Of a stretch of 64,000 nucleotides of DNA, positions 56,522 through 64,000 are shown in pieces. Below the pieces are notes generated by a model. It saw nothing but the letters and a program-made list of their open reading frames with translations. It was not told the DNA's origin and searched no databases. The translations under genes were made by a program, and so were the position numbers. The DNA comes from Hymenobacter busanensis. Lineage in GTDB: Bacteria > Bacteroidota > Bacteroidia > Cytophagales > Hymenobacteraceae. The stretch covers positions 372,001 to 436,000 of the forward strand of contig NZ_VTWU01000001.1 in the NCBI RefSeq assembly GCF_008727865.1, in the 5' to 3' direction. Numbering within the stretch: the first letter of the stretch is position 1; every line of letters starts with the position of its first letter.

Positions 56522-59500
56522 TTAAAAGCCCAGGTTGAAACCAGCCTGCAAGGTGCGGGCCTGTGGGGTGGGCAGGTACGGGGCCGAGAAGGAGATATTC
56601 GCTTGGTTGTTACGTTCCAAACCACCGCCAGCATCAGCATAACGCACCACTTCGGGGTCCCAGCCGGGGAATTTGGTGAAGGTCAGGACGTTGGTGCCCG
56701 TTACGTACACGCGCAGGCGGGTAACGTGCATCTTGTCGGTGATGCCCTTCGGCAAGGTGTAGCCCAGTTGCACCGTGCGCAGACGCACGTACGAGCCGTC
56801 GTAGAGCCACTGCGTGGTGTTGTTGTTGTCGGGGTTGAAAGGACGCAGCGTTACGCGGGGCATGCCGGCGTTGTCGCCGGGCTGCTGCCACCGGTCGAGC
56901 AGTCGCGCCGTTTGGTTCCACGAGCCCAGGCGGCCACCGTTCTGGTACTTGCCGCCGTCGTCGTAAATCTTGTTGCCCCAGGTGCCCACGAACAGGAAGC
57001 TCAAATCGAGACCGGCAAAGGTGAAGGTGTTGTCGAGGCCACCTTGCAGTTTGGGGAAGGGGCGACCTACAGGCTTGCGGTTGTTCTGCTGGGCCGAAGC
57101 TGGGGTGTCGTAGCGCAGGCGAATGAGCGAGCCATCGAGGGCACGGATCAGTGGGTCGCCGGTTTCGGGGTCTACGCCGGCGTACTCGGCCAGGAAGTTG
57201 GTGCCCACCGGGTAGCCCTTGATAATGCGCGCATCGCCAGGACCGGCTTCGAATGCATCCGGCGCCAAGCCAGCAGCGTCGAGCACTTTGTTGTAGTTGG
57301 CCGACAGGTTGAGGCTGCTCGTCCAGGTAAAGCGTTCCGTGGCCACATTGCGCGAGTTCAATTCAAACTCCCAACCTTGGTTGCGAATCACCACGTCGGA
57401 GTTGGCGTTGGTACGGGCAATGGCGGCACCCGAGTACTGCACTGCTTGGTTCAGCAGGATATCGTAGCCGTACTTGTTGTAATAGGCCACGGTACCCGTC
57501 AGGCGGTTCTTCAGCAAGCCGAAATCCAACGCCACATCGAGGGAACGGTTGCTTTCCCAGCTCAGGTCGGGGTTGTCGATGCGCGTGCGGCGGCTTCCGG
57601 CCAAGCCCAGGTATTGGCCGGCTTCCGGCGTGATGGTGCCCAGGTACGAGAAGTTACCGCCCAGTTCAGAGTTGCCCGTCAGGCCGATGCTGGCGCGCAG
57701 CTTCAGCAAGCTCACCGCTGCCACGTCTTGCAGGAAGCCCTCGTCGGAAACAATCCAGCTGGCCGAGGCCGCCGGGAAGAAGCCAAAACGCTTGTTCGGG
57801 CCAAAGCGCGAAGAACCATCGGTACGCAAGCTGATTTCGGCCGTGTAACGGTTCAGCAGCGAATAGTTGGCGCGGGCAAAGAACGAAGCAAAGCGGTAGT
57901 AGTCAAACGAGTTGTAGCCGCCGATGGCCTGGCCGGCCCGGGTAGTAGCGGGTACCCGCGGGTCCCACGAAATGGATGCCGTTTCCTGGTTCAGCGCGGG
58001 GTTCAAAAAGCCTGCGCCGGCCAAGGTGTAGAAGCCCATGTCGCGTTGCGAGTTGTACTGCACTTCCGAGCCACCAACCAACGTCAAACGGTTGTTTTCG
58101 TTCAAGTCTTTGGTGTAGGTCAGCACGGCGTTGCCCTGCACGTTGTAGAAATTCACGTGCCGCTCGTCGATGGCGCCCAGGCCCGTGTTCTGGTAGAAAC
58201 GGTTGGTAGGGGAGTAGAAGAACCGCTCGTACTGGTCGAGGTAATCCAACGACACCTGCGGCCGCAGCGAGAGGCCGGGCGCAATCTTGTAGTTGAAGTA
58301 CACGTTGGTGAGCGTGCGCAGGTTCTGGGTCTTGAACCGGTCGTCGAGCTGCGCGGTGGGGTTGTTGCTGGTGTTAGCAAACTGGGTGCCGAAGAACGTG
58401 CCGTCGGCGTTGCGCACCGGGTAGATGGGCAGTGCGTTCGACTGGGCCGCGCCCAAGCCCCCGTTGTAGGAAGTACGCACCTGGTTGTTCTCGGTGAAGT
58501 ACAGGCCGATCTGGGTGCCCAGGGTCAGCTTCTCGGAAGCATCGTTGTCGAGGTTAAAGCGCACCGAGCCGCGTTGGAAAGTGTTGCCTTTCAGCATGCT
58601 TTCGTTGCGGTTGTAGGCGCCGTTCACGTAGAAACGGGTTTTCTCGTTGCCGCCCGTGGCCGACAGGCTGGCGTCCTGGATGCGACCCGTGCGAAGTACT
58701 TCGTCGTACCAATCGGTATCGGTGGTGCTGCCAAGCAGGAAGCGGCGGTTTACCGGCACACCGTTGATGTTGGTGGGCAGGCGCGGGTTCAGGCCGGCAA
58801 TGCTGTCGTTGTTGTAAGCTTCCCGGTAGAGCGTCCGCCACTCGGGACCCGAAAGCATGTCGAGTTTGCGGGCCGGCTGCTGAATGCCCACCGAGTAGTT
58901 CAGGCTGAACTGGGTAGTGCCGGCTTTGCCGCGCTTGGTGGTGATGAGCACCACGCCGTTGGCGGCGCGGGCCCCGTAAATAGCGCCTGCGGCAGCGTCT
59001 TTTAACACCGATACGCTCTCAATTTCGTCGGGGTTGATGGCCGCCAGCGGGTTCAGCGGGCTAGCCGAGGTAGCACCGTAGTTCTTGCTGCTGAAGTCCC
59101 CGTTGTTCACAATTACCCCGTCGATGACGTACAGCGGGTCGGAGCCGCCCGAAACGGAAGCCTGCCCGCGGATACGCACACGCACGGCAGCACCGGGCGC
59201 GCCGCTGGCTTGCTGTACCTGTACCCCGGCTGCCCGGCCCTGCAAACCCGCATCGAAGCTGGGCAGGGGCGTGTTGGTGAAAGCTTTCGACTCTACCTGC
59301 GACACGGCCCCCGTCAGCTGGCGGCGCTGCTGCGTACCGTAGCCCACTACCACCGTTTCGTTTAGCAGTTGAGTGTTTTCGGCTAGGTTCACGCTCACAT
59401 CGGCGGTTTGGCCGGCCACTACCGTTACCGAGCGGCGCGCCGTGGTGTAACCCACAAACGACACCACCAGCGTGTGGGGTCCGGCCGGCACGTTCTGAAT

Positions 59501-59695
59501 CAGAAACGCCCCGTCGGAGTTGGAGGAGTTGCCCAACTGCGTGCCTTCAATTAGCACCGTGACACCCGGCAGCGGGGCATTGGTTTCGTCAGTTACGCGG
59601 CCTCCCACCGCGCCCGTTTGGGCAACGGCCTGCAGGCAGCAACTGAGTAGGAGGATGAGCAGAAACCAGAGTTTCGGCAGGTAATTGTGTTTCAT
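56522..59695 (-). CDS. SusC/RagA family TonB-linked outer membrane transporter
   Basis: 1057 residues. Signal peptide, then a carboxypeptidase-regulatory-like domain (about 28-115, AVGGRVTDETNAPLPGVTVLIEG...VVSFVGYTT), then the plug (SFDAGLQGRAAGVQVQQASGAPGAAVRVRIRGQASVSGGSDPLYVIDGV, and AINPDEIESVSVLKDAAAGAIYGARAANGVVLITTKRG), which is the SusC/RagA signature. About 22 beta-strands follow to the C-terminus. It imports oligosaccharides bound by SusD, powered by TonB. ATG 59695 gives the correct signal peptide. A palindrome (59773-59796) lies about 80 bases upstream and may be an operator. Confidence 0.96.
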   Translation of the reverse strand: MKHNYLPKLWFLLILLLSCCLQAVAQTGAVGGRVTDETNAPLPGVTVLIEGTQLGNSSNSDGAFLIQNVPAGPHTLVVSFVGYTTARRSVTVVAGQTADVSVNLAENTQLLNETVVVGYGTQQRRQLTGAVSQVESKAFTNTPLPSFDAGLQGRAAGVQVQQASGAPGAAVRVRIRGQASVSGGSDPLYVIDGVIVNNGDFSSKNYGATSASPLNPLAAINPDEIESVSVLKDAAAGAIYGARAANGVVLITTKRGKAGTTQFSLNYSVGIQQPARKLDMLSGPEWRTLYREAYNNDSIAGLNPRLPTNINGVPVNRRFLLGSTTDTDWYDEVLRTGRIQDASLSATGGNEKTRFYVNGAYNRNESMLKGNTFQRGSVRFNLDNDASEKLTLGTQIGLYFTENNQVRTSYNGGLGAAQSNALPIYPVRNADGTFFGTQFANTSNNPTAQLDDRFKTQNLRTLTNVYFNYKIAPGLSLRPQVSLDYLDQYERFFYSPTNRFYQNTGLGAIDERHVNFYNVQGNAVLTYTKDLNENNRLTLVGGSEVQYNSQRDMGFYTLAGAGFLNPALNQETASISWDPRVPATTRAGQAIGGYNSFDYYRFASFFARANYSLLNRYTAEISLRTDGSSRFGPNKRFGFFPAASASWIVSDEGFLQDVAAVSLLKLRASIGLTGNSELGGNFSYLGTITPEAGQYLGLAGSRRTRIDNPDLSWESNRSLDVALDFGLLKNRLTGTVAYYNKYGYDILLNQAVQYSGAAIARTNANSDVVIRNQGWEFELNSRNVATERFTWTSSLNLSANYNKVLDAAGLAPDAFEAGPGDARIIKGYPVGTNFLAEYAGVDPETGDPLIRALDGSLIRLRYDTPASAQQNNRKPVGRPFPKLQGGLDNTFTFAGLDLSFLFVGTWGNKIYDDGGKYQNGGRLGSWNQTARLLDRWQQPGDNAGMPRVTLRPFNPDNNNTTQWLYDGSYVRLRTVQLGYTLPKGITDKMHVTRLRVYVTGTNVLTFTKFPGWDPEVVRYADAGGGLERNNQANISFSAPYLPTPQARTLQAGFNLGF

Positions 59696-60304
59696 GGGGA
59701 ACATGAAAATGGTTGAGGATGGTGAGGGGCGGGGAAACTGGGGAACAGTTGGAAAATTAGGCGACGCCAAAACGCAAACTTCCGGAAACGTTTGCGCTGT
59801 TATTCAAACAGTTTTGAGCCCTGAATTCAGGCTAAAAAACTCCGCAAGATAAAGTTTTGTTGCCGGCATTATCAATTTTTGGCTTCCCTCTTTTTTGTGT
59901 TATCACCAGATGCGAAACGGCCGTAGTGGGTTCAAATACAGCGTTTTTCACCCACAAGGTCTCACCTAAAGTGCTGATTAGGCGAACTATGACTTTGGAG
60001 TGGCAGGTACTAAAATTTCTTCGGTGATTGGGGACTCACCTACTCAGTCTAAGCCCAGATGGGCTACCCGTCTATTAATATCGAATATTTATTATTGAGA
60101 AACAGCGTAGGCTGGTAGCTGCCCCAAATAAATTACCTCCAGCAAGGTTGCTGAATGACGTAATTTTGGATTTCCAATCCCGGAATTATGTTCCCCAGGT
60201 ACCAATGATTCAGTACCGAACGGGAAGTGGCTGCTTGCCGCTCCCCGCGGGGGCATCGGTACTACTTTGCGGGTCCTGCTGCGTCTTCTTTTCCCTATCT
60301 GCCC
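59696..60304. other. 609-bp divergent intergenic region between susC and the esterase
   Basis: No gene was identified. It contains the palindrome at 59773-59796 and AT-rich sequence of low complexity around 59855-60110. A TACTTTG box lies at about 60262, upstream of the esterase. Confidence 0.55.
59773..59796. promoter_or_regulatory. Palindromic operator candidate upstream of susC
   Basis: CGCAAAC (59773-59779) and GTTTGCG (59790-59796) are inverted repeats around TTCCGGAA. The half GAAACGTTTGCG resembles LacI-family operators (GCAAACGTTTGC). Confidence 0.45.
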
Positions 60305-61729
60305 ATGCGACTCTTTTCCCTGCTCCTTTTCCTGCTAAGTCCTTTGGCGGGCATGGCCCAAACCACCATGCGCCTCACCAGCGTGCCGGCCAACACCCCC
60401 GCCAACGCGACGCTCTACGTAGCCGGCAACTTCAACAACTGGAACCCCGCTGGCACCGCCTTTACCAAGCAGGCGTCGGGCACCTACGAGGTTACCCTGC
60501 CGGCCACGGTTACCGGTGTCCTCGAATTCAAGTTCACCCGCGGAGCCTGGGCCTCGGTGGAGGCCGATGCGCAGGGCGCCGACGTGGCCAACCGGCGCTA
60601 CACCGTGGGCGGCGCGCCGGCTACCGTCGATTTTCAGGTGGCAAGCTGGAAAGACCTGGCCGGCGGCGGTTCGGGCTCGTGCACGTCCACGGCTTTGCAG
60701 CCCAACGTGCAAGTCATCAGCACCGCGTTTCAAATGCCGCAGCTGGGCCGCACGCGCCGGGTGTGGGTTTCGGTGCCTGCCGATTACGCCACCGGCACGC
60801 GCCGCTACCCCGTGCTCTACATGCACGACGGCCAGAACGTGTTCGACAACTGCACCAGCTTTTCGGGCGAATGGGGCGTGGACGAAACCCTGAACCAGCT
60901 GCAGCAGCAGGGGCTTGACCCAACGGGCTGCATTGTGGTTGCCGTCGACAACGACGGAGCGCAGCGCCTCAACGAATACTCGCCCTGGAACAACCCCCAG
61001 TACGGCGGCGGCCAAGGCGACCAGTACGTGGATTTTCTGGTGCAGACGCTCAAACCGTACATCGACGGCAACTACCGCACCCTGCCCGACCGCCTGAACA
61101 CCGGCATTGCCGGATCGAGCATGGGCGGGCTGATTTCGCTCTACGCGGCCCTGAAATACCCCAGTACGTTTGGCCGCACGGGTATCTTCTCGCCCGCCTT
61201 CTGGTTTGCCGAAGCTCCCCTGAAAGCCTATCTGCACCAGCACCCGGCACCGGCCGGCCAGCCTACGCGGTTCTATTTCGTGTGCGGCGCGCAGGAAAGC
61301 CAAACCATGGTGCCCCTCATGCGCGCCGTGCGCGACTCGTTGCAGCGCGGCGGCTACGCTGCCGCCGACCTCAACTACCAGGTGCGCGCCGATGGCCAAC
61401 ACGCCGAGTGGTTTTGGAAGCGTGAGTTTCCGGCCGCTTACCAATGGCTGTACCGGCCTGCCACGCCCACCAAAACCAAAGCGCCGGGTGGTGCGGCCGT
61501 GCTGAGCGTATTTCCCAACCCGGCGGCGCAGCACGTGCTGGTGCAGTTGCCGGCCGGCTGGCACGAGGCCAAGCTGGATATCGTGGACACCACCGGGCGG
61601 GTAGTAGTGCACCGCTCGCTGCGGCAGGCCAGTACAACCGTGGATGTGGCTTCCTTGAAAGCCGGCACGTATTCGGCCCGGCTCAAGAGCGGCAAAGACA
61701 CCGTAGCCACGCAATTTGTAAAAGAGTAA
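60305..61729 (+). CDS. Esterase D-like alpha/beta hydrolase with N-terminal CBM and T9SS sorting domain
   Basis: 474 residues. Signal peptide (ending GMAQ), then a CBM20/CBM48-type domain (about 22-120; TLYVAGNFNNWNPAGTAFTKQ...LEFKFTRGAW). An alpha/beta hydrolase follows (RRVWVSVPADYATGTRRYPVLYMHDGQNVFDNC; nucleophile in IAGSSMGGLISLYAALKYP; the catalytic His near DGQHAEWFWKREF). The C-terminal T9SS domain is FPNPAAQHVLVQL...LKAGTYSARLKSG. This resembles surface esterases that deacylate glycans, and the CBM suggests alpha-glucan binding. It is divergent from susC and is part of the same locus. Confidence 0.88.
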   Translation: MRLFSLLLFLLSPLAGMAQTTMRLTSVPANTPANATLYVAGNFNNWNPAGTAFTKQASGTYEVTLPATVTGVLEFKFTRGAWASVEADAQGADVANRRYTVGGAPATVDFQVASWKDLAGGGSGSCTSTALQPNVQVISTAFQMPQLGRTRRVWVSVPADYATGTRRYPVLYMHDGQNVFDNCTSFSGEWGVDETLNQLQQQGLDPTGCIVVAVDNDGAQRLNEYSPWNNPQYGGGQGDQYVDFLVQTLKPYIDGNYRTLPDRLNTGIAGSSMGGLISLYAALKYPSTFGRTGIFSPAFWFAEAPLKAYLHQHPAPAGQPTRFYFVCGAQESQTMVPLMRAVRDSLQRGGYAAADLNYQVRADGQHAEWFWKREFPAAYQWLYRPATPTKTKAPGGAAVLSVFPNPAAQHVLVQLPAGWHEAKLDIVDTTGRVVVHRSLRQASTTVDVASLKAGTYSARLKSGKDTVATQFVKE

Positions 61730-61888
61730 AACCGTTATCTTTTGAAAAATCGGCAACAACACGGCGCTTTGCGCGGTTGCAGATACGAGCATCGGCAAAA
61801 AAGATGGCCGATATTGTGAATTATGTAAATTTTACACCTTTTGGATGAAATAGTGGCAGTGAAACATTGACTTTTTTGCCATTCGCTG

Positions 61889-61896
61889 TACTTTTG
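61889..61896 (+). promoter_or_regulatory. -7 promoter element TACTTTTG for the trp operon
   Basis: Exact TAnnTTTG. Predicted start near 61903, about 16 bases before the leader peptide. A TTTTTTG stretch lies upstream at 61872-61878. Confidence 0.7.
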
Positions 61897-61918
61897 CAGC
61901 GTCAACTGTTCACTCACC

Positions 61919-61984
61919 ATGATCCGCGTTACCTCTCATCTTCAGCTCTGGTGGCCCTGCCCAACTCTCGGACGGGACGATTAG
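61919..61984 (+). CDS. trpL: trp leader peptide (attenuation)
   Basis: 21 codons: MIRVTSHLQLWWPCPTLGRDD. Two adjacent Trp codons (61949-61954) sit between the promoter and the attenuator, with trpE beyond. Tryptophan is the rarest residue, so WW in a 21-residue reading frame upstream of trpE is strong evidence of a regulatory leader. Stalling on the Trp codons when tryptophanyl-tRNA is scarce would free downstream sequence to prevent termination. The peptide itself has no other role expected. No other leader of this kind was seen in the window. Confidence 0.85.
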   Translation: MIRVTSHLQLWWPCPTLGRDD

Positions 61985-62037
61985 CCTATGTCTGGTGATG
62001 AGCGGTACCCTTTGACACTGCTCTTTTACACGACTCC

Positions 62038-62075
62038 GCAACAAGCCCGGCCGCCCTGCCGGGCTTGTTGCTTTT
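62038..62075 (+). terminator. trp attenuator
   Basis: A perfect 14-bp stem, GCAACAAGCCCGGC (62038-62051) and GCCGGGCTTGTTGC (62058-62071), with a 6-base loop and TTTT, located between the leader peptide and trpE. CGGACGGG (61969-61976) can pair with CCCGGCCG (62046-62053) at seven of eight positions and so could act as antiterminator. Confidence 0.85.
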
Positions 62076-62119
62076 CTGCCCGGCGCGAACTGTTTTTCTC
62101 CTTTCACGCCTCCGTTGCC

Positions 62120-63604
62120 ATGCCCGCCGCTATTCATTTGCGCACCCGCCACCTGCGCCTGCCCGCCGATACCGTAACGCCCGTCGGGCTGTACCTGCGC
62201 CTGCGCGACCAGTACCCCGGCTGCCTGCTGCTCGAAAGCTCCGACTACCACACCCAGCAAAACGCTTTTTCCTACATCGCCTGCCACGAACTGGCCCGTT
62301 TTGAGCTGCGGGGGGGCGAGTTGCTGGAGCGCCTGCCCGACGGCACCGAGCACCACCGCACGCTGACCAACCCGCGCCACGAAGCCCTGGACTGCCTGCG
62401 CCAGTTTGCCGGCCGTTTCCAAGCCCCCGAAACGGGCCATCCGTTCATCAGCGGCGGTTTGTTTGGGTTCATGGGCTTTGGCGCGGCGCAGTACTGCGAA
62501 GACGTGCAGTTTCGGAACGATAAGCCCGCTGCCGGCCCACTGCCCGATGCCCGCTACGGCTTGTACCGCTACGTGCTGGCCCTGAATCATTTCCGGCAGG
62601 AGCTGCATATTTTCGAGCATACCCCCGAAGGAGCCGAGCCCGACGAAGCGGCGCTGCAGCGCCTGCTGAGCGTGGTGCGCAGCCCCGTGCGGCCCACGTT
62701 TGGCTTTGCGCTGGAAGGGGAGGAGACCAGCAACCAGACCGACGACGATTTCCGCTCGATTCTGGCCGCCGGCCGCCAGCACTGCCTGCGCGGCAACGTG
62801 TTTCAGCTGGTGCTGTCGCGCCGGTTTCAGCAGCGGTTTCGCGGCGACGAGTTTCAGGTGTACCGTGCCCTGCGCGCCATCAACCCCTCGCCGTACTTGT
62901 TTTACTTCGACTACGGGCACTACCGACTGCTGGGCTCGTCGCCCGAGCCGCAGCTGCTGGTAAACGGGCGCGAAGCCAGTATTTTCCCCATTGCCGGCAC
63001 ATTCCGCCGCACCGGCCACGATGCCGAAGACGCCGCGCTAGCCGAAAAACTGGCCGCCGACCCCAAGGAAAACGCCGAGCACGTGATGCTGGTGGACCTG
63101 GCCCGCAACGACCTCGCCCGCCACGCGCAGCACGTGGAAGTGCGCCGCTTCCGCGAAATCCAGTACTACTCGCACGTCATTCACCTCGTCAGCCACGTGG
63201 CCGCCACACTGGCCGACGGCACCGATCCGCTGCAGGTAGCAGCCGATACCTTTCCGGCCGGTACGCTGTCGGGGGCGCCCAAAGTGCGGGCCATGCAGCT
63301 CATCGACGAGTTGGAGCCCACGGCCCGAGGCCTCTACGGCGGCTGCATCGGCCACCTGGGCCTCGGCGGCGACTTCAACCACGCCATTTTCATCCGCTCG
63401 TTTGTGAGCATTGGCGGCACGCTCTACTACCAGGCCGGCGCGGGCGTGGTGGCCAAGTCGGAAGTGGAGTCGGAGCTGAACGAAGTGCACCACAAGCTGG
63501 CTGCACTACGTCAGGCGCTGAAACAGGCCGCCGCCGCGCAAGAGGAAGTGCAGGCCGTGGAAATCAGACCGGCCGCGGCTGAAGCCACATCCACATCCAG
63601 GTAA
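62120..63604 (+). CDS. trpE: Anthranilate synthase component I
   Basis: 494 residues, usual TrpE length. Catalyses chorismate plus ammonia/glutamine to anthranilate with TrpG, the first committed step of tryptophan synthesis. The N-terminal feedback motif LLLESSDYHTQQNAFSYIAC corresponds to the LLES tryptophan-binding site. The catalytic domain has QLVLSRRF, PSPYLFYFDYGHYRLLGSSPEPQLLV, FPIAGTFRRTGHDAEDAALAEKLAADPKENAEHVMLVDLARNDL, FPAGTLSGAPKVRAM and YGGCIGHLGLGGDFNHAIFIRS. ATG 62120 is used; the longer frame from 61988 would run through the attenuator. trpG follows. Confidence 0.96.
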   Translation: MPAAIHLRTRHLRLPADTVTPVGLYLRLRDQYPGCLLLESSDYHTQQNAFSYIACHELARFELRGGELLERLPDGTEHHRTLTNPRHEALDCLRQFAGRFQAPETGHPFISGGLFGFMGFGAAQYCEDVQFRNDKPAAGPLPDARYGLYRYVLALNHFRQELHIFEHTPEGAEPDEAALQRLLSVVRSPVRPTFGFALEGEETSNQTDDDFRSILAAGRQHCLRGNVFQLVLSRRFQQRFRGDEFQVYRALRAINPSPYLFYFDYGHYRLLGSSPEPQLLVNGREASIFPIAGTFRRTGHDAEDAALAEKLAADPKENAEHVMLVDLARNDLARHAQHVEVRRFREIQYYSHVIHLVSHVAATLADGTDPLQVAADTFPAGTLSGAPKVRAMQLIDELEPTARGLYGGCIGHLGLGGDFNHAIFIRSFVSIGGTLYYQAGAGVVAKSEVESELNEVHHKLAALRQALKQAAAAQEEVQAVEIRPAAAEATSTSR

Positions 63605-63675
63605 GGCATTGGTCGCGTCGACGTAGCAAAGTCAGCCTTCAGCAAACTCTTCCATCAGCACCAGCGAAGCACCTC

Positions 63676-64000
63676 ATGAAGATTCTCGTTTTTGATAACT
63701 ACGACTCTTTCACCTACAACCTCGTGCAGGTGCTGCGCGAGCTGGGCCACGGCGACCAGCTGACGGTGCGCCGCAACGACCAGCTTAGCCTCGACGAGGT
63801 GGAAGCCTACGACGCGGTGCTGCTTTCGCCCGGTCCTGGCATTCCTTCCGAAGCCGGGCTGATGCCCCAACTGATTCGGCGGTACGCGCCCACAAAACGC
63901 ATGCTGGGCGTGTGCCTCGGCCACCAGGGCATTGCCGAAAGCTTTGGCGCCGAGCTGCTGAACCTGCCCGAGGTGCTGCACGGCGTGGCTACCGATGCTG
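63676..64000 (+). CDS. trpG: Anthranilate synthase component II (partial)
   Basis: The first 108 codons; the gene continues beyond the window edge. MKILVFDNYDSFTYNLVQVL is the glutamine amidotransferase class I start, LLSPGPGIPSEAGL the conserved turn, and MLGVCLGHQGIAESFGAEL contains the catalytic Cys. It supplies ammonia from glutamine to TrpE. The 71-base gap after trpE (63605-63675) lacks a terminator or promoter box, so both genes are in one operon under the attenuator. Confidence 0.95.
   Translation, partial: MKILVFDNYDSFTYNLVQVLRELGHGDQLTVRRNDQLSLDEVEAYDAVLLSPGPGIPSEAGLMPQLIRRYAPTKRMLGVCLGHQGIAESFGAELLNLPEVLHGVATDA

Noticed and set aside
61988-62119. trpE starting at 61988
   Set aside because: That frame runs through the attenuator hairpin and adds an unconserved extension. 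ATG 62120 gives the normal start.

Overview
The window comes from a GC-rich member of the Bacteroidota, most likely the Hymenobacter branch of the Cytophagales. The evidence is a SusC/SusD pair, at least five secreted proteins with T9SS-type C-terminal sorting domains, a putative PID-CTERM protein, promoters of the TAnnTTTG type instead of sigma-70 boxes, few Shine-Dalgarno sequences, and gene families typical of this phylum (fused E1 alpha-beta ketoacid dehydrogenase, UMF1 transporter, DUF2027-Smr, DUF2279, DUF1573). Genus placement is inference.

Layout: 1-3.8 kb, end of a glycosyltransferase, an OppC-type permease, an RsbU-like phosphatase and a DinB protein. 3.8-11.1 kb, a surface-polysaccharide cluster (ligase, Wzz, Wzx flippase, GT4, deacetylase, GT2). 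11.2-13.3 kb, tatD, asparaginase and tRNA-Ser(GGA). 13.4-17.2 kb, a T9SS giant protein followed in the same operon by the small PID-CTERM-like protein. 17.6-27.2 kb, mostly housekeeping and transport genes: ClC channel, nucleotidyltransferase, MFS, DinB, delta-60 propeller, amidohydrolase, AMP nucleosidase and an HSDR_N nuclease. 27.3-29.5 kb, a histidine kinase plus single-domain response regulator. 29.5-41.1 kb, an LTA-synthase-like enzyme, alanine dehydrogenase, lipoproteins, the fused E1, a LuxE/PaaK-like enzyme and a sigma-54 regulator. 41.2-41.7 kb, rnpB. 41.8-48.9 kb, a low-GC lipoprotein, sialate esterase, M1 peptidase, Smr protein and DUF2279, all on the minus strand, with unusual repeats between them. 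49.0-61.7 kb, a probable alpha-glucan utilisation locus (GH13, sugar kinase, T9SS protein, SusD, SusC, CBM-esterase). 61.9-64.0 kb, the start of a trp operon (leader peptide, attenuator, trpE, trpG).

Most notable: a 42-bp tandem array with alternately inverted palindromic cores between the Smr and DUF2279 genes; a complete trp attenuation leader; a diverged duplicate of the M1 peptidase tail flanking the esterase gene; a 152-bp MITE with TAA target duplications that carries a nested palindromic repeat present elsewhere in the window; and a repeat-derived helix inside rnpB. No complete phage, CRISPR-Cas locus or transposase gene was found.
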